Source: Liolophura sinensis (lineage: Eukaryota > Mollusca > Polyplacophora > Chitonida > Chitonidae). Taken from it: a stretch of 64,000 nt of DNA. The stretch's first letter is position 1, and each line of letters starts with the position of its first letter. The notes under the pieces were generated by a model. That model searched no databases, had not been told where the DNA came from, and worked only from the letters and a program-made list of their open reading frames with translations. The DNA is taken from NCBI RefSeq assembly GCF_032854445.1, contig NC_088299.1, positions 5,247,001-5,311,000 on the forward strand, written 5' to 3'. Shown in pieces: positions 22,651-34,500 of this stretch. Both the position numbers and the translations under genes were made by a program.

Positions 22651-23577
22651 ATTAAACGTGATGAGAATGCATCATTTTCAGTAAATCTATAACAGTGACA
22701 CCTAAATATATTGCAAGTACCATCTGCTCACAGATTTTACCTAACCCTTGCTTGTTATCGTGTTATGTTGTGTGTAATTAGCTACTATTCAAGCATTCAC
22801 AGGAGCAGTAAGATTAAATCCCGAACTGAGGTATCTTTGCAAGACACTGCATTCCCATTCTGCCTGTATCTACATACCAGCCATTGCACGGTTGACGCTT
22901 CTCAGGTTTTACTTTCTAGGCTGCAGTATTTTCATATATAGTAGTTTTTGCTTGATTCCTTGGGTTAAACCAACGTATCATTTTTCGCATGGCAGCCTTT
23001 TCTGCCACATGCCCTGTCAGGATTAATGACTCTCATAAAGTAATATATTCCACATGTATCTCAACAATCTTATTAAAATCTACAAAATCTCTCCAAAGGC
23101 CGGCAATGAACGAGCATATCGTGTGTCTTTTGCTTTGAAGGAAAATAAAAAACGGGGTGGGGGGTGGGGGGGGGGGGGGGTGGGGTGTGTGCTTAAACCA
23201 CTAGGGCACGATCAGATACTTGCATGTATTTTGGACTGGCAATAAAACTATCCAGTCAACCGTGACACTATTGTTTGACCGCTGTTAAATACAGTTTTTT
23301 TATAGTACTAAGGTGAAGCTGGTCACGGAATGAATGCTAATTTCACTGGAATTCGTTTTGCAGGGAAGAAAGAACGCTATTGGCCAGAGCTGATTTACAC
23401 AAACGGGTGTTATCAAACAACTCAAGTCTGCATGTTACAATAAAAGGAAGGCCAAAGAAAGGGCTGGTGGATCTACATGTATAATATTTCACCTTACAAC
23501 TTTTATGTTTGAATATAATACCAAAGTAATACATTTGTTGTAATGGACTCAGCTCACACATTAAAACGTATCAGCAA
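22651..23577. other. Unassigned sequence with a G-run
   Basis: No gene or known element is supported. The one structural feature is 23,154-23,185, a block of G-tracts (G4, G6, G15, G4 separated by single T). It could form a G-quadruplex on the plus strand and is also prone to sequencing error. Confidence 0.5.
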
Positions 23578-23714
23578 TATGCGCATGTCCGTGGGTTTCT
23601 CCCAGGCTCCACCGGGTTTCTTCTCACCGCAATGCTCTCCGCCGTCCTGTACGTGAAATATTCTTGAGTATCGCGTTAAACCACCAATCAAACAAATCAA
23701 AAAATAAATAAATG
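23578..23714 (+). mobile_element. SINE family A, 5'-truncated copy
   Basis: Forward orientation, starting at ATGCGCATGTCCGTGGGTTT. It continues through CCACCGGGTTTCTTCTCACC, GCCGTCCTGTACGTGAAATA and TTCTTGAGTATCGCGTTAAA to ACCACCAATCAAACAAATC, then an A/T tail. No tRNA head. Confidence 0.7.
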
Positions 23715-25700
23715 AAGCCCCTTCAATGTAAATGTGTCTAGTGTGGTCAAGTTCCGACAACGCGAGACAAGCCACACACACTTACATAGGAATCACGAAA
23801 GCGATGTTTATGTCTCCATGCCTTTCAGGATAATACATTAATGCGTTTTTGGAGACGTGGTAGAAGGTCTGGGTTCTTGGAGTGTATCATTTTTATTTGT
23901 CGTTGTTGTGGTTTTTGAGCTCTAAATGTTGCGCAATTTCTCTTTCAGTGTTCCTTTTTTGTTGCCTCTTGAGTCTAACTGGTGGTGTTTAGGTATGTCT
24001 ACGCTCTCAGCGAGTGAAGGAAACACAGGGCTTTCCTAAGATGCTGTATATGCTTTGGATGTATTTTGTTGGTAAAGTGGAAACTCACGAAAATAGGCAG
24101 AAGGAAAAATAATATGTAGCTTGGGATGCGCCTTTAATGACGACAATAATCGTGTAGTCCACGGGGTAATGTAGGCGATGAGCATGGATTCCATTTCCTG
24201 AAATTCCCGTGGTAATTCCCAACTATCGATAGGCCTAATATGACAACGTGTTGATGGGGAACCTTCAGCTCGTTTGGTCTCACGGGTATGATAGAGCCAT
24301 TAAATGAAAGTTATCTTAACGCCTTAGGAAGGATTAATGTGTGAGGGTGGGCTGTTAAACTATAAGATGCTTTTAGCGCGGAGTGCCATGCAGCCAAACG
24401 TTGAAAACGCCCGAGGATTGCGTAAACGGAAGATAAGTGGATCATTTCATCACTCAACAAAATATTAACGCCTTGCAGGAGTGACACCAATAGGGAATAT
24501 GTGGGTAATCTAATCCGGTCATCAAATATAACAAGTATATGTCGAAGGGTAATTTGCTTTCACATTCTGTCAGGCATAAAACAATAGAAGTACAATGTAA
24601 AACAAAGTAGATGTTATTGAACTTTTAAGCAAGCTATTTCATGTGTCGTGACTTCATTATTGGAATACATAAAAAGATAATACTGTCATTACCCTTTTCC
24701 ACATCAATAGGTAATAATTTTTATTTATGCTGTATAATTTGACATTTGGACTAGGAAAGATGTACGGGGTTCCTCTTGTTATTTTCTGATATATTTATGT
24801 CTACCAGTTTATGACGATGCTTCAAAGCTACCACTAATCTGCATTAGCGTATAAAATGGTATGCGGAACATGTTAAAGGATGTCCATATGAAACTTTCAG
24901 AACGGGTTGAGTCAAGTGGAAATGATTTATATAATCCTCTTTTGCAATGCCTAGACCATTTTGCCGTTGGTGGTGAGAAGTAAATCGATTAATTTATCAG
25001 GATATCATAATAAGACTTGAGTTTTTATTTAAATACACGAGGACAGCTTGAAAGACATATACTTATAACGTTGGAAGTTTGAAAACGTTCTCCAGAATAT
25101 GTCAATTCATAGGAAGGTGCTCAAGTGTAAGGGTAGAGAAAGACGGAGTGCAATTAGAAAAACACTGTTCTTCGGGAGATACCTAGAAACCTCAAATCAA
25201 AGTTCTAACAATAGCAAAGAAAGATGGTATAAGATTGCCTCGGCTGGTCAGAGATTTATTGCCTCTTCTCTTACTCCGAATAAGACAGTGAGAACCCGAT
25301 GTGGAAACATTCAAGTTCTGAATTGTATCTCTAAAAGCCACTTCCCTGCTACAAACAGTTTTCCTTAGCTGATCAATATATTTATAGAAATTTTATCAAT
25401 ATAACTGACTACAGCGTGGAGAGTAAATACAGAACACACGTAATCGCTGAAAATCCTATCAAAAGTCAATTTTACCTCAGTTAGTGTTTTATTCTGAGTG
25501 TTCCTATAAATAGCAGCATCATGCAAGTCCCATGACACCACGGCTTAAGTAGAATTTGCTAAAAGCGCATAGTTGTCAACAGCACTTTATTACACTTTAC
25601 TGGTTTGTAATCACTCAACTGCTGTGTTGTCACCATTATTACACAGAAACAATTCAAAGCGACCTGAGAACAAAATCATATAATTTTCTACAATATTGGT
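23715..25700. other. Unassigned single-copy-like sequence
   Basis: Nearly 2 kb without a recognisable element on either strand. The longest open frame, 25,099-25,368 (+), encodes 89 residues with no motif I recognise. I see no splice-supported exon, RNA gene or tandem repeat here. Confidence 0.4.
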
Positions 25701-25739
25701 TTCAAACCTGTGGTCGACATCTCCAAAGTCATTCTTTCT

Positions 25740-25910
25740 ATTATGAGCAGAAAATTCAATCGGAAAAAGCTCTGCATTTGTAGTGGCCATCCGAAAAAAC
25801 GGATTTTCTTTTGTTCACAACTGGTGTTTTTACACAGAAAATGTTTCGGGGCAAAAGCGAATAATTTCCGTTCAAATGCTTTGTGTCCAGATTGTGAGAT
25901 ATAGAAATCT
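25740..25910 (-). repeat. Beta module R2, diverged inverted fragment
   Basis: The segment AAAAGCGAATAATTTCCGTT near 25,853 resembles ACTAATTTCCGTC at 33,768 and its reverse complement at 48,030 and 60,506. It is a weak, short member of the R2 family in inverted orientation. Confidence 0.3.
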
Positions 25911-26835
25911 CTTCGACTGCGGTCTTAGTACATAATATAAATGAGCAAGCCAAGTTGTGCATTACACTTCAGCTCTGGCAGTGGGCAATAGTCCCTGGTA
26001 ATGCCATCGAGACCCCAAGAGCATACTTCTGTATTTGAATCTCTGTCCAGACATTGCCTACGAGAACTTTCAAGCGTTTTAATGCAGAGACAATAACTGT
26101 ACAATATTAAGGTCTTTCTGGACGACATTTCACTGTGTGTTCCATAATACGTATCTAAAACTTTCGAATGACTTCGGTAGTTCAACCAAGAAGAGTATTA
26201 TTGTTAAGTTAGATGTAAAATAAGATATAACTTGATGCGTCTGGAGAAATATTCCCTGTATACCTGAGACCGTATCTGTAAGGAATATCTGAGCACGTCG
26301 CCACGTATTGTTAGATCTTTACCCTATCTATAATATCTATAGCATTTTGTGCCATTGCTGTTGGTTGGGAATAGTGAGATCTGTTTACCTTTTGGAATCT
26401 TAAAAAGCTCAATAAACATTTATGTATTTAATAGTACTTAACGTATTACTCACGAAACTTTCATCGTTACTTTGGAAGACAGATTTTTTTTCCTTCGAAG
26501 CCTCTGTGGTAAACCGGCATCAAGTCTGAAATATTTCCAAAATCCTTGTCAGGACTTGATTTCACTTTTCTAAGGGCTGTCACTTGGCCAAAAGCAACAC
26601 TGAGCACATTCACGATAATTAGTATAAAATCCTGAGTTAAAATCTGAGATAAATTGACAAGATGCCTGGTTTAGCGGGTTGCCTGTAACCATTTCCAGCC
26701 GGAATTCAGATGGTAAACTAAGCATCTAGAGACCTGGTCCCTTTCGCCACCTTTATTTTACAGCTCGTGCTGTCGTCTTTTACATTGAATCTTTATAAAT
26801 GGCATGTTATTAGCTACCGGCCGTGGCTTTTCTTC
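25911..26835. other. Unassigned sequence
   Basis: No gene, RNA or repeat is supported. Frames are short, and base composition matches the surroundings. Confidence 0.4.
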
Positions 26836-27025
26836 TAAGCTTGACCGGTTTCCACCATCCGTAAAGCAAACCAGCGTCGACTATCTTAAATAAAATGGGT
26901 TCCTGCAATCTGCGGATGGTCTTAGGTTTCCCCTAGGGCTTTGACCGGTTTCCTCCGACCATGATGATGGCCGCCTTCGTAAAACGAAATATTCTTGAGT
27001 ACGGCACAAACCATCAATAAATACG
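26836..27025 (+). mobile_element. SINE family A, two partial copies side by side
   Basis: A first fragment (GACCGGTTTCCACCATCCGT near 26,843) resembles the part of the body before the tail. A longer one begins at AATCTGCGGATGGTCTTAGG near 26,905 and runs through GACCGGTTTCCTCCGACCAT to GAAATATTCTTGAGTACGGC and ACCATCAATAAATA. Both lack the tRNA head. Confidence 0.6.
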
Positions 27026-27229
27026 TGAAATATTAAGGATTTCTCCAAAAAATAAAATATTTTTACGGAAGTTATGAGCCTGTCTCAGTATTTGAGCAAT
27101 GCGTTAAATGTACATTTTATTTGGTGACAGAAACAACATTGTCTGCAGTAAAACAGGAACATTTTCTTCACCTGCTTCAAAGTCAAAACAAGCTGTAAAC
27201 GGAGATTAGAGCACAGACGAATTCCGACA

Positions 27230-27345
27230 ACCCAGCGGACGGCTCCAAAAACAATCAACCGCGCCGTTCACAAACGTCTGTTTGGGCTCCTCCAGACGTT
27301 CACAAAGTGGCTTACCACTGTTTCAGATATTCGTGCAGCGAACTT
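27230..27345 (+). repeat. Beta module R2, upstream fragment
   Basis: GCTCCAAAAACAATCAACCG and CTTACCACTGTTTCAGAT resemble the start of the larger R2 copies (CATTTCCAAAAACAATCGG near 60,328; TTGCCGCTGTTTCAATTCAT near 60,402). The remainder of R2 does not follow. Confidence 0.3.
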
Positions 27346-27981
27346 GGTGTTTAAAGGGAACAGCAGGTAGGCCAGGAAACAGACTCTTTCAGACTTGAGG
27401 TAAAGTGTTCTTGAAAGAAATTATTTCATCTATGCCGTGGTCATTTCCGCTTTTCCGCAACAATTGGACAAGAAAAAGCCAGGTAGAACGATTATGATAA
27501 TGCGTTCTCCATCTTTAAAACCTTGTAATATATGCTGGGGGTGTGTTGCCTCTCAGCCAATAAGAGTTGTTAAAACTGCCGGCTTGTTAGTGTAAACTCG
27601 GAACCTACGTCCAACATTCCGGTTTCCCGATCGTCAAGCGGAAAACCAACTGTACTGTTCGCTACCATCGGGGAAGAAGAGTTCTGTCGGAAATGTACGA
27701 ACTGCACTTCGGAGGTTTCCGACTGCAGTTCTACCCCTAACACAGAAGACCAGGACTAGTTCTTAGGGAAAATGGTGTGGCCCACAGCGGATTTTGGCCC
27801 TGACTTTATTTATAATTTATCAATTTGAGGAACATTTTTTTTTATGGCATGCACATGCGAGGAAATGCATACTCTATTTGATATTTACATTTCCCTCCCC
27901 TTCAAATATACCCAAACTCTATGTTCGAACTGGCAAAAAAATGAGTGCTGTAGGCGAGGAAGAAATAACGGGTTAACCCGC

Positions 27982-28060
27982 CACCCCCCCCCCCCCCCAC
28001 ACACACACACACACAACACCCCCTCCCCACCCCACCCCCCTCCCACCACCTCCCCAGGAA
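27982..28060. repeat. Poly-C, (AC)n and C-rich low-complexity tract
   Basis: A run of 15 C (27,984-27,998) is followed by eight AC dinucleotides (27,999-28,014) and then C-tracts to about 28,060. The minus strand is a strong G-quadruplex candidate. Frames crossing it are low-complexity artefacts. Confidence 0.9.
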
Positions 28061-28379
28061 CACACACAAATAAAAGGGTTCACCTCTTGCAATAAGCATT
28101 CGATATGCTTCACTTACGACTGGTATTCTGTATATCCTTGTAATCGCCCAAGGCAAGTGTGCACCTTTTTCTTTTGCACAAGCGCTTACGATGTCTAGCC
28201 AATCACGACGATTCAAACTCATCCAAAAAAACTTTGATCAGAAGTTATCATCTCGAGATAAATTTCATCATGGGTGGCGTAATTATGATGGATGCAGTAA
28301 ATATACACGTTGCAATGACTGTCAGAAAGAGTTGAACATTGTAGTGCATTAATAGCTCACCATGACCCACGGCCGCACT

Positions 28380-28800
28380 GGGTATATACACGTGTGTAAG
28401 ATAGGGAGGGGCGTTTTGACCTGGGGTAACGCGATGGAACTGCCCACAGGTCACACTTAGGTACGGTTATGTAAACTGGAAAATGTAAGTACAGGTTGCC
28501 ACTGAACACTTCCCACTAAAAGGGTTTCATTGTTTACGTGTGGATACATACCATCACCCTCCATCCCTACCATCCAGGTGCTAAGGCAACGATGTGTTAA
28601 TGGGTTCAGACTTATTAGGCGAGACCCATATAGTCTAGACTAGGTGCTAATTAACAAGAGATTGAGCTCTCACAACGCTTGAGTGCTTCCAAAAATGTTC
28701 CGGCGGCACTAGGGCCAAGGGTATCCCTCAGTAACAGAATCCTTCCACACATCCACATAGCCTCAGGGAACTTGTTGTGAAAGTACAATTAATGAAGGCT
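28380..28800 (+). repeat. Beta module R4, copy 1
   Basis: Shared words with the copy at 43.3 kb are ACTTCCCACTAAA (28,508 and 43,403), GTGCTAAGGCAACGATGTGT against GGGCTAAGATAACATTGTGT, and CCAAAAATGTTCCGG against TTAAAATGTTCGGG. There is no conserved open frame. It is non-coding duplicated sequence in the same orientation as the later R4 copies. Confidence 0.5.
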
Positions 28801-28935
28801 GCCCATGTATACTCAATATAGATGTATGTATGGAAATGGTGCAGAGAAAAGGGAATAGATCAAGTGCCATATATGTGTGTCCCTAAATACGTTTTTAGTA
28901 CAACTGACCCAAAATACAATTTTTTGGTAAATTTT

Positions 28936-29240
28936 ATCATTCTGCGATGAAGTCGGGAGATCCGGGATCAAATCCAGGTTTGCTAATACCAAAGACTTTA
29001 AAAGGTCCCTGTACTTGTTGCCGCATCGCTTGGCGCTCAGCAATGAGACAGAACTGGTTGGCTTGATGTTGGTATAATGTGTCTAGTTGGTGTGTTTCGC
29101 CTGGTGTCTTGGATATATTTCCTTTGCGTCTGTACTTTGACGGCCTGGACTCGCCCTGCTGGTGCATTATATCGACACTCACCTAGTCATTTCTAGCCGC
29201 CGTGTGACTGAAAATTGTTAAGAGCGATCTCAGAAGTCAA
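28936..29240 (+). mobile_element. SINE family B, diverged copy
   Basis: A tRNA-like head lies on the left (GATCCGGGATCAAATCCAGG, B-box-like). Then come CCAAAGACTTTAAAAGG, TTGGCGCTCAGCAATGAG, TTGGCTTGATGTTGGTATAA, ACGGCCTGGACTCGCCCTGC and a worn end (GTGACTGAAAATTGTTAAG). It follows the same order as the copies at 34,140 and, inverted, at 32,616 and 52,632. Confidence 0.65.
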
Positions 29241-31185
29241 GGGTACAAGGATACATACACAAGTTCACCATAAAAAAACGGCGTGTTTAAGTGGAAGAAA
29301 AGCATAAAGTATAAAACTTTCTCGTTGCTGATGTTTAACTAAATGAAAGCCTTTGATGTTTTGTGTACAAATCATACAGGTCAAGGGCAACAGTTACATA
29401 TAAACCTTCATACCGAAATTTACTTGGTTTTTATGATAAACTCAAAGCCCGTAGATACAGAAATCACAAATTTGGATGTAATTTTTAGTTTCACCACTAT
29501 GGTGTATAAAATGGATGAATAGTGTGGAGAACTGCAAATTTGAATCCTTCAAAATATGTTATTAGTTACTGCACCCCGTTTAATGGCATGTAGGATGCAT
29601 GGTGCCTGTTGTTACCATCAGACCATGTTGAAACCTGATCAATACTCTCTTTTATGTATTGTGTATTGCAGTAGCCTGCTGTGTGACAAGGGAGCACAAC
29701 TATAATTGTTTCATATATCCTTACGTTTCCTGGGTACGAAGAACATAAGTCATATCTCACAGCAACCATGAAGTTATCGTTAGCATGCAGTTTTTGTATG
29801 GACAATCATTTCCAAAACAATGTTTCGAGATATGTGTTAATTAAGCAATTATTAATTCTTATACATGTAATACCATGACAGCTTCTATCCGATTGCGTTA
29901 GAGATTGAGATTGTAACAAAAAAAACTCGCCCAACGGAAGTATATCAAATAACATTTGTTCTTAAGCAGGAAAAACTTGATGGATCAGTATAAAGGCACC
30001 ACTAAGAAGTCAATCGATCTACTTATTAAACGCTCGGTAAAGATAAGAATGGGTTATGTGTTTGTTCACAAGGAAAATCTTCTTTGATTAGTTTAGTTGT
30101 ATTGGAGGTTGTTGCAGGAATGCATACAGACTTTCACCTCAAATTTTCGTTCGGTTTTGTGGATTAGGGAAAGGAATTTATCGTCGAGGGATAACCTGAC
30201 CAGTAGTGTAGCGTATAGATTTAAAAAAGGCACGAAATTCATTATGATGAGAACTCAAAGCGTTGTCAACTGGCACCAAACCCGTACAACAAAGTATAGT
30301 TAAACACCCAATATTGATGTTGTATTTGTGCCGTAGGTATGGTTAAAGGGTCAAGCTATGTTTCGTCATTTAAACTATGAAATCCTATTAGTGTGATGTG
30401 GCATACACCAATGTCTGCTGACAGTGGGGTTTTGGTAGTGGAGATTACGTAACCCTTCTTCTCTTTAACGTATACGACCAATAGGCCTGTGAGCTACGGT
30501 AAAACGATCAACTCCTTACTTTGCTCCGTCCTTTCTGACGATCAGTACAAGATTTACATTTACCGTTACTCATGTCAGCTGTCACCATGTCTCTCCACAT
30601 GATTACTCTGGATCAAATACCGTTATACGTAGGAGTCATGCAATTCACAGTTCAAAAATTATTCACAGCTAAATATGTGGACATTAATAATGAGAAGTAC
30701 AAGTTGGTATTCACATAACATGATGGAAGTATTCATGCTATTGGCAAAATATAAAATACTGACCTCACCATACCACTGAACATTGTTTTAGATAATTTAA
30801 CTTACTATTGATCTATTACACAACTACATGGTGCAAAACACAATGCTCCGAGGATTTGGGTGTAGTCTTTGAAGCAAGCGCTTAGTAGCACACGTGATTC
30901 TCAGCCAGGAGGTCTGTTTTTGAAGGCGTGCGATAGAGTTCACCACGTTCTGCTGGTTTTTCTCTTCATCTCATCGTTGTTCAGATAATATATTCTCGAT
31001 TAAGGCGACCGCGACCAATCAATTAAAACGATGATCGTCGGAAACGAGTTTGATCGGAACACTAAATGCACACCACATTCAACTATGGGAGCCTATTTTT
31101 AATTTCGAATGTGGGAATTGGACCATGTGAGTTTAAATAGGTGTGAAACGGGGTTTATCGTCAAAATGGAACCCAACAATGTCCC
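29241..31185. repeat. Mostly unassigned; part shared with 35.96-36.4 kb (module R5)
   Basis: No gene supported. The segment 30,100-30,300 shares words with 36,190-36,380: AACCTGACCAGTAGTGTAG against AACCTTGACCAGTAATGTGG, and CAAAGCGTTGTCAACTGGCA against CAAAGTGTTATCAGTTAACA. Together with the nearby R3 and the 31.6/37.9 kb segments, this points to an old duplication of roughly 29.9-31.9 kb and 35.9-38.0 kb. Confidence 0.4.
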
Positions 31186-31189
31186 CTGT

Positions 31190-31345
31190 TAACCTCACGC
31201 AAGGCACTGGGGAGGGTTTTAACGCGTTCTTCTGGTAATGTTCTTTAAAAAAAATTCTAGATATCGATCCAACCTTTCTCTGCCGTCGCTGTCAAAGTTT
31301 TTCTGGAATACTTTCAAAAATAGAATTTCTTTACAGTATTTTGGC
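31190..31345 (-). repeat. Beta module R3, inverted copy
   Basis: Reverse-complement match to R3: CCTCACGCAAGGCACTGGGG corresponds to the CTTGCGTGA word of plus-strand copies at 51,490, 56,274 and 41,575. CAACCTTTCTCTGCCG and GGAATACTTTCAAAA correspond to the sequence near 51,385-51,430. Confidence 0.45.
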
Positions 31346-31574
31346 AAGGGTCATTTTGGCATTATTGACCAGTTGCTTGCGCTCAAGCTTACTTTTCGAT
31401 GAAGCTCCTTGTCACCATAACGTCAGACTATTAAAAGAAGCATTGCAAATTCTTCTGCTAGAAAACTTACACTAGCTTTTTTAAGAGGTGGTTGAACTTG
31501 TTTCCTGACCATCTCAGGAAGGGTCTACACTCATATTATATGTTACTCGTCAAGAATCTGTTCATCACCAGGCA

Positions 31575-32615
31575 GTGCCTCCTCTCACTGTTACGTTAGA
31601 TTTTAAACTATCAGTGCCTGATAAAATTTCCACCACAGTGTTTTTCTGGCATTATTTTTTCAGCGCAATAGACGGTGTATGTCTCAATAGATACACACTG
31701 ACATTACTCAATTACATGCACTGGTGCTATTGTCATTATTTCTCGTTTCCGATAAATTGTTGTAAAAGCTTCGCCCAAGGCATTTGTCATGTTTCGGAGA
31801 GTTATAAAACAATCCTGGAGCATTTCTTTGTGCAATTGGAGCAATTTAGGCCCTGTTTGACAACCATGTACAGTAGTTACCCAAGGTACATCAGGAGATA
31901 AGAAAAACTACGGTGCACCATCAATCAGTTGCAATCGTCTGTTTTTTACGAACCGCATTCAAATGATTGGATTAATTTTACACAGCTCTAAGTGAAACGT
32001 TGACTAAGACAGAGTAAGAAAGGCTGCATTCACTACGTCTCAATATACCATTATTTCGATGGAAGTAACTAGATGAATGTCTAAAAAAATAAGGACGATT
32101 TTCTACCGTTAACTTCACAACTTTTCTAACACAGATTACATCAAACAAATGACGAAAACAACCACGAGTTTAAATTCTGCATATTTGAGACTTAAAACAT
32201 AATTTGTCATGTGTCTGCGAAAACATGATTTCTTTGCCAGTTAAGAAAAGAAATCACTCTTATATTGTGTGAGGTTTTTTCATTGTTTGTTGAATAAGGG
32301 CGAGTAAGTGTCATTGAATATGGGTTACCTCACATTTTAAAATGAAATAGGGCAATATTTTGAATCAAGATAGGTATGCGAACTTTTTACCGGCAATAAA
32401 CAGGAATAAAAGAGCTGGTATTTCGTTATGTGTGTAAATAATGCATGTCTTTAAGAAACATACACAGTATTATGTGTTTTACAAGAACACAAAACATTGA
32501 ATGAATTTTGCTGTTGTCAGAATATTCTGCAAGGTTAAGAAACATTTATTGATATTCTAGATGTTGACGATTAATATATTTGAACTAACAGAGTAATGTG
32601 TCATATATATGTATC
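31575..32615. repeat. Segment shared with 37.85-38.0 kb, then unassigned sequence
   Basis: ACTGTTACGTTAGATTTTAA near 31,589 matches CATTACGTTAGATCTTAAAC near 37,908. TTTTCAGCGCAATAGACGG matches TTTCAGCACAATAGATGAC. A 108-codon frame (31,575-31,901) is not preserved in the second copy, so I do not call a gene. From 32,000 to 32,615 nothing is recognised. Confidence 0.4.
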
Positions 32616-32860
32616 TATGTATGCTTGGGGTTTAAAGTCGTATTTAACAATTTTTCAGTTTTATGACGAGGAAGGTCGATTAGGTATATGTACATATATT
32701 TTGTGGCAGGGCGAGTCCATGCTGCCAAAGTACCCTAACCTCTCACTGCTGAGCGCCAAGTGAGGAAGCAGCAAGAGCCATTTTAAATGTCTTTGGTATG
32801 ACCCGACCCGGGTTTGACCCGGGACGCTCTAAGCATTAGGCCACTGAATCGGCCCATTTT
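32616..32860 (-). mobile_element. SINE family B, near full-length copy
   Basis: Reverse orientation. The left end is GCTTGGGGTTTAAAGTCGTA (element tail); the body has GGCAGGGCGAGTCCATGCTG and CACTGCTGAGCGCCAAGTGA. The right end is a tRNA-like head. Read on the minus strand it has an A-box-like TGGCCTAATGCTTAG and a B-box-like GGGTCAAACCC, both internal RNA polymerase III promoter elements. Ends and target-site duplication were not resolved. Confidence 0.7.
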
Positions 32861-33224
32861 CTATGGGCGCAGCGTGTACCACTGTGCCAAGTTAACGTTT
32901 CTGTGGCTTTGCGGAGGTATTAACTCACCAATTTTAACTCCACCAACTATTATTCTAAATATATATCGTCAGACGTGAAGTTGTCACTTTGTAGAAACAT
33001 TAGGTCGTCCTTAGTTACTTGCATAGCTCCAGGCATGAAACTGGTCAACTGTGTTCGACACCGTTTACATGTAGCTCTCCCTTGACTTGTTACAATTGTA
33101 CCTTTCAACTGTAAATGTTGTATACAGTCTTTCTCCAAAGATGTGTGTACACCTCCTCGAATTTTAGTCTAGTGGCGACAAGGTAGCCAAATCAAAAAAA
33201 AATAATAAAAATAAATAAATAAAA

Positions 33225-33930
33225 ACCCACAGAGAGAACTATTTGCCCTTCAATTAATTTTACAACCAGCTTTCTTGGCCCCCACAGTATTTTCCTTCAT
33301 GTCCTTTATAGACGTGTTTCATTAGATAAGAGCTTGTAGCTCATTGCCGAGAAAAGCATTTCCACGACAGCTTGATGCATGGAGTGAGCTAGAAGCGCCT
33401 TATGGTTGACTGGCATTGTTGTGTGCAGTATAACAGGTCCATGTAATAAGCCTTTTTGACTGACATCTCTCTACCTTATAATTTCCAATGTAACACTTTT
33501 TCTGTTTCTTTTTAACGAATTTGCTCACGCCGAAGTTTTGTTGCGTGCCTGCAAAAATAAGTTATACGACGTAAAAGCCCTATAATGACAGGGTTAACAA
33601 TATAACTGTAATTTGTTCCACACGTGTGACCTTGCTTGTCAGAAAGATCCACTCTGAGGAGAAACTTCGATCAATGTAGACACTGCAATGCGGCCGTTGT
33701 TTGCAAAAAGTTTTTTTCTAGCCTTCACAGATAACGGTTTTTCCGCGGAAATGATCCGGGCATAAACCAACTAATTTCCGTCAAAACGCGCTGCCTTCAG
33801 TGTAAAACAGCCTTTTTTCACTCAAAAACGGAGTACAGTTTGCCAGCAAACTTGCCTCAGGATGAAAAGAAACAGCAGCAAGCCAACTTGCCGAAACACA
33901 AAGCGGAGGGGCCTATTCTCTATAGAACTG
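33225..33930 (-). repeat. Beta module R2, inverted near full-length copy
   Basis: The reverse complement follows the plus copies at 48.0 and 60.3 kb through most of its length. Shared pieces include AACCAACTAATTTCCGTCAA (33,766), GATCAATGTAGACACTGCAA, TGTTTCATTAGATAAGAGCT and GTTGACTGGCATT. No reading frame is kept across copies. It is non-coding repeated DNA of unknown origin. Confidence 0.6.
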
Positions 33931-34139
33931 TACCGCTAAAGCCGAGATAATACGATGCGATTTGTTAAATAGTCCACCTTCGAACTATGCAATTTGTCAA
34001 ACTGCAAGGTCCCATAAAATAGCTCGTGTCTTTTTTTTTTTTTTGGCTAGTCGAATTGTTGACAATTCTTTTTGAAGGATCAACACTGAATGTCTGTACA
34101 CGTTAAAACGATTAGCATCCAATTTGGCATATGAAGAGG

Positions 34140-34500
34140 TAGAGCTGCAGTTTCGAAAATGGAGTCCGCTTCGGGAGCGGTAGATCCAGAATCAGTCCTG
34201 GCTCGAGTCACACCTAAGACTTTAAAAGAGGAAGTTGTGGCTTCCTCGCTTTGCGTTTTGCATGGAGGGGATAGTGCAACGACTGGTTGACCCGTATCAG
34301 TATAATGGCTTGGGTGGGGCGGCTTACTTGCCTTCGGTAAGTCGTCTCAGTGAAGCAGCACTGGATAAAAGAGCGGTGGAAATCCGTCCTGCAACAAGGA
34401 GGTACATTACATACACCCTAAGGATTCCTTCGTCGTCATATGATGGAAAAATTGTTGAGCACGACGTTAAACCCCAATCACTCACTCACTCACTCACTCG
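34140..34500 (+). mobile_element. SINE family B, full-length-looking copy with (CACT)n tail
   Basis: Head on the left (GGGAGCGGTAGATCC, CTGGCTCGAGTCACACC). Then ACTTTAAAAGAGGAAGTTGT, GACTGGTTGACCCGTATCAG, GGCTTACTTGCCTTCGGTAA and GTCTCAGTGAAGCAGCACTG follow. The end is CACGACGTTAAACCCCAATC with a (CACT)n tail at 34,480-34,499. An open frame of 109 codons from 34,235 lies inside it and is a by-product. I recall this body as widespread in molluscs; a repeat-library search would settle the name. Confidence 0.75.
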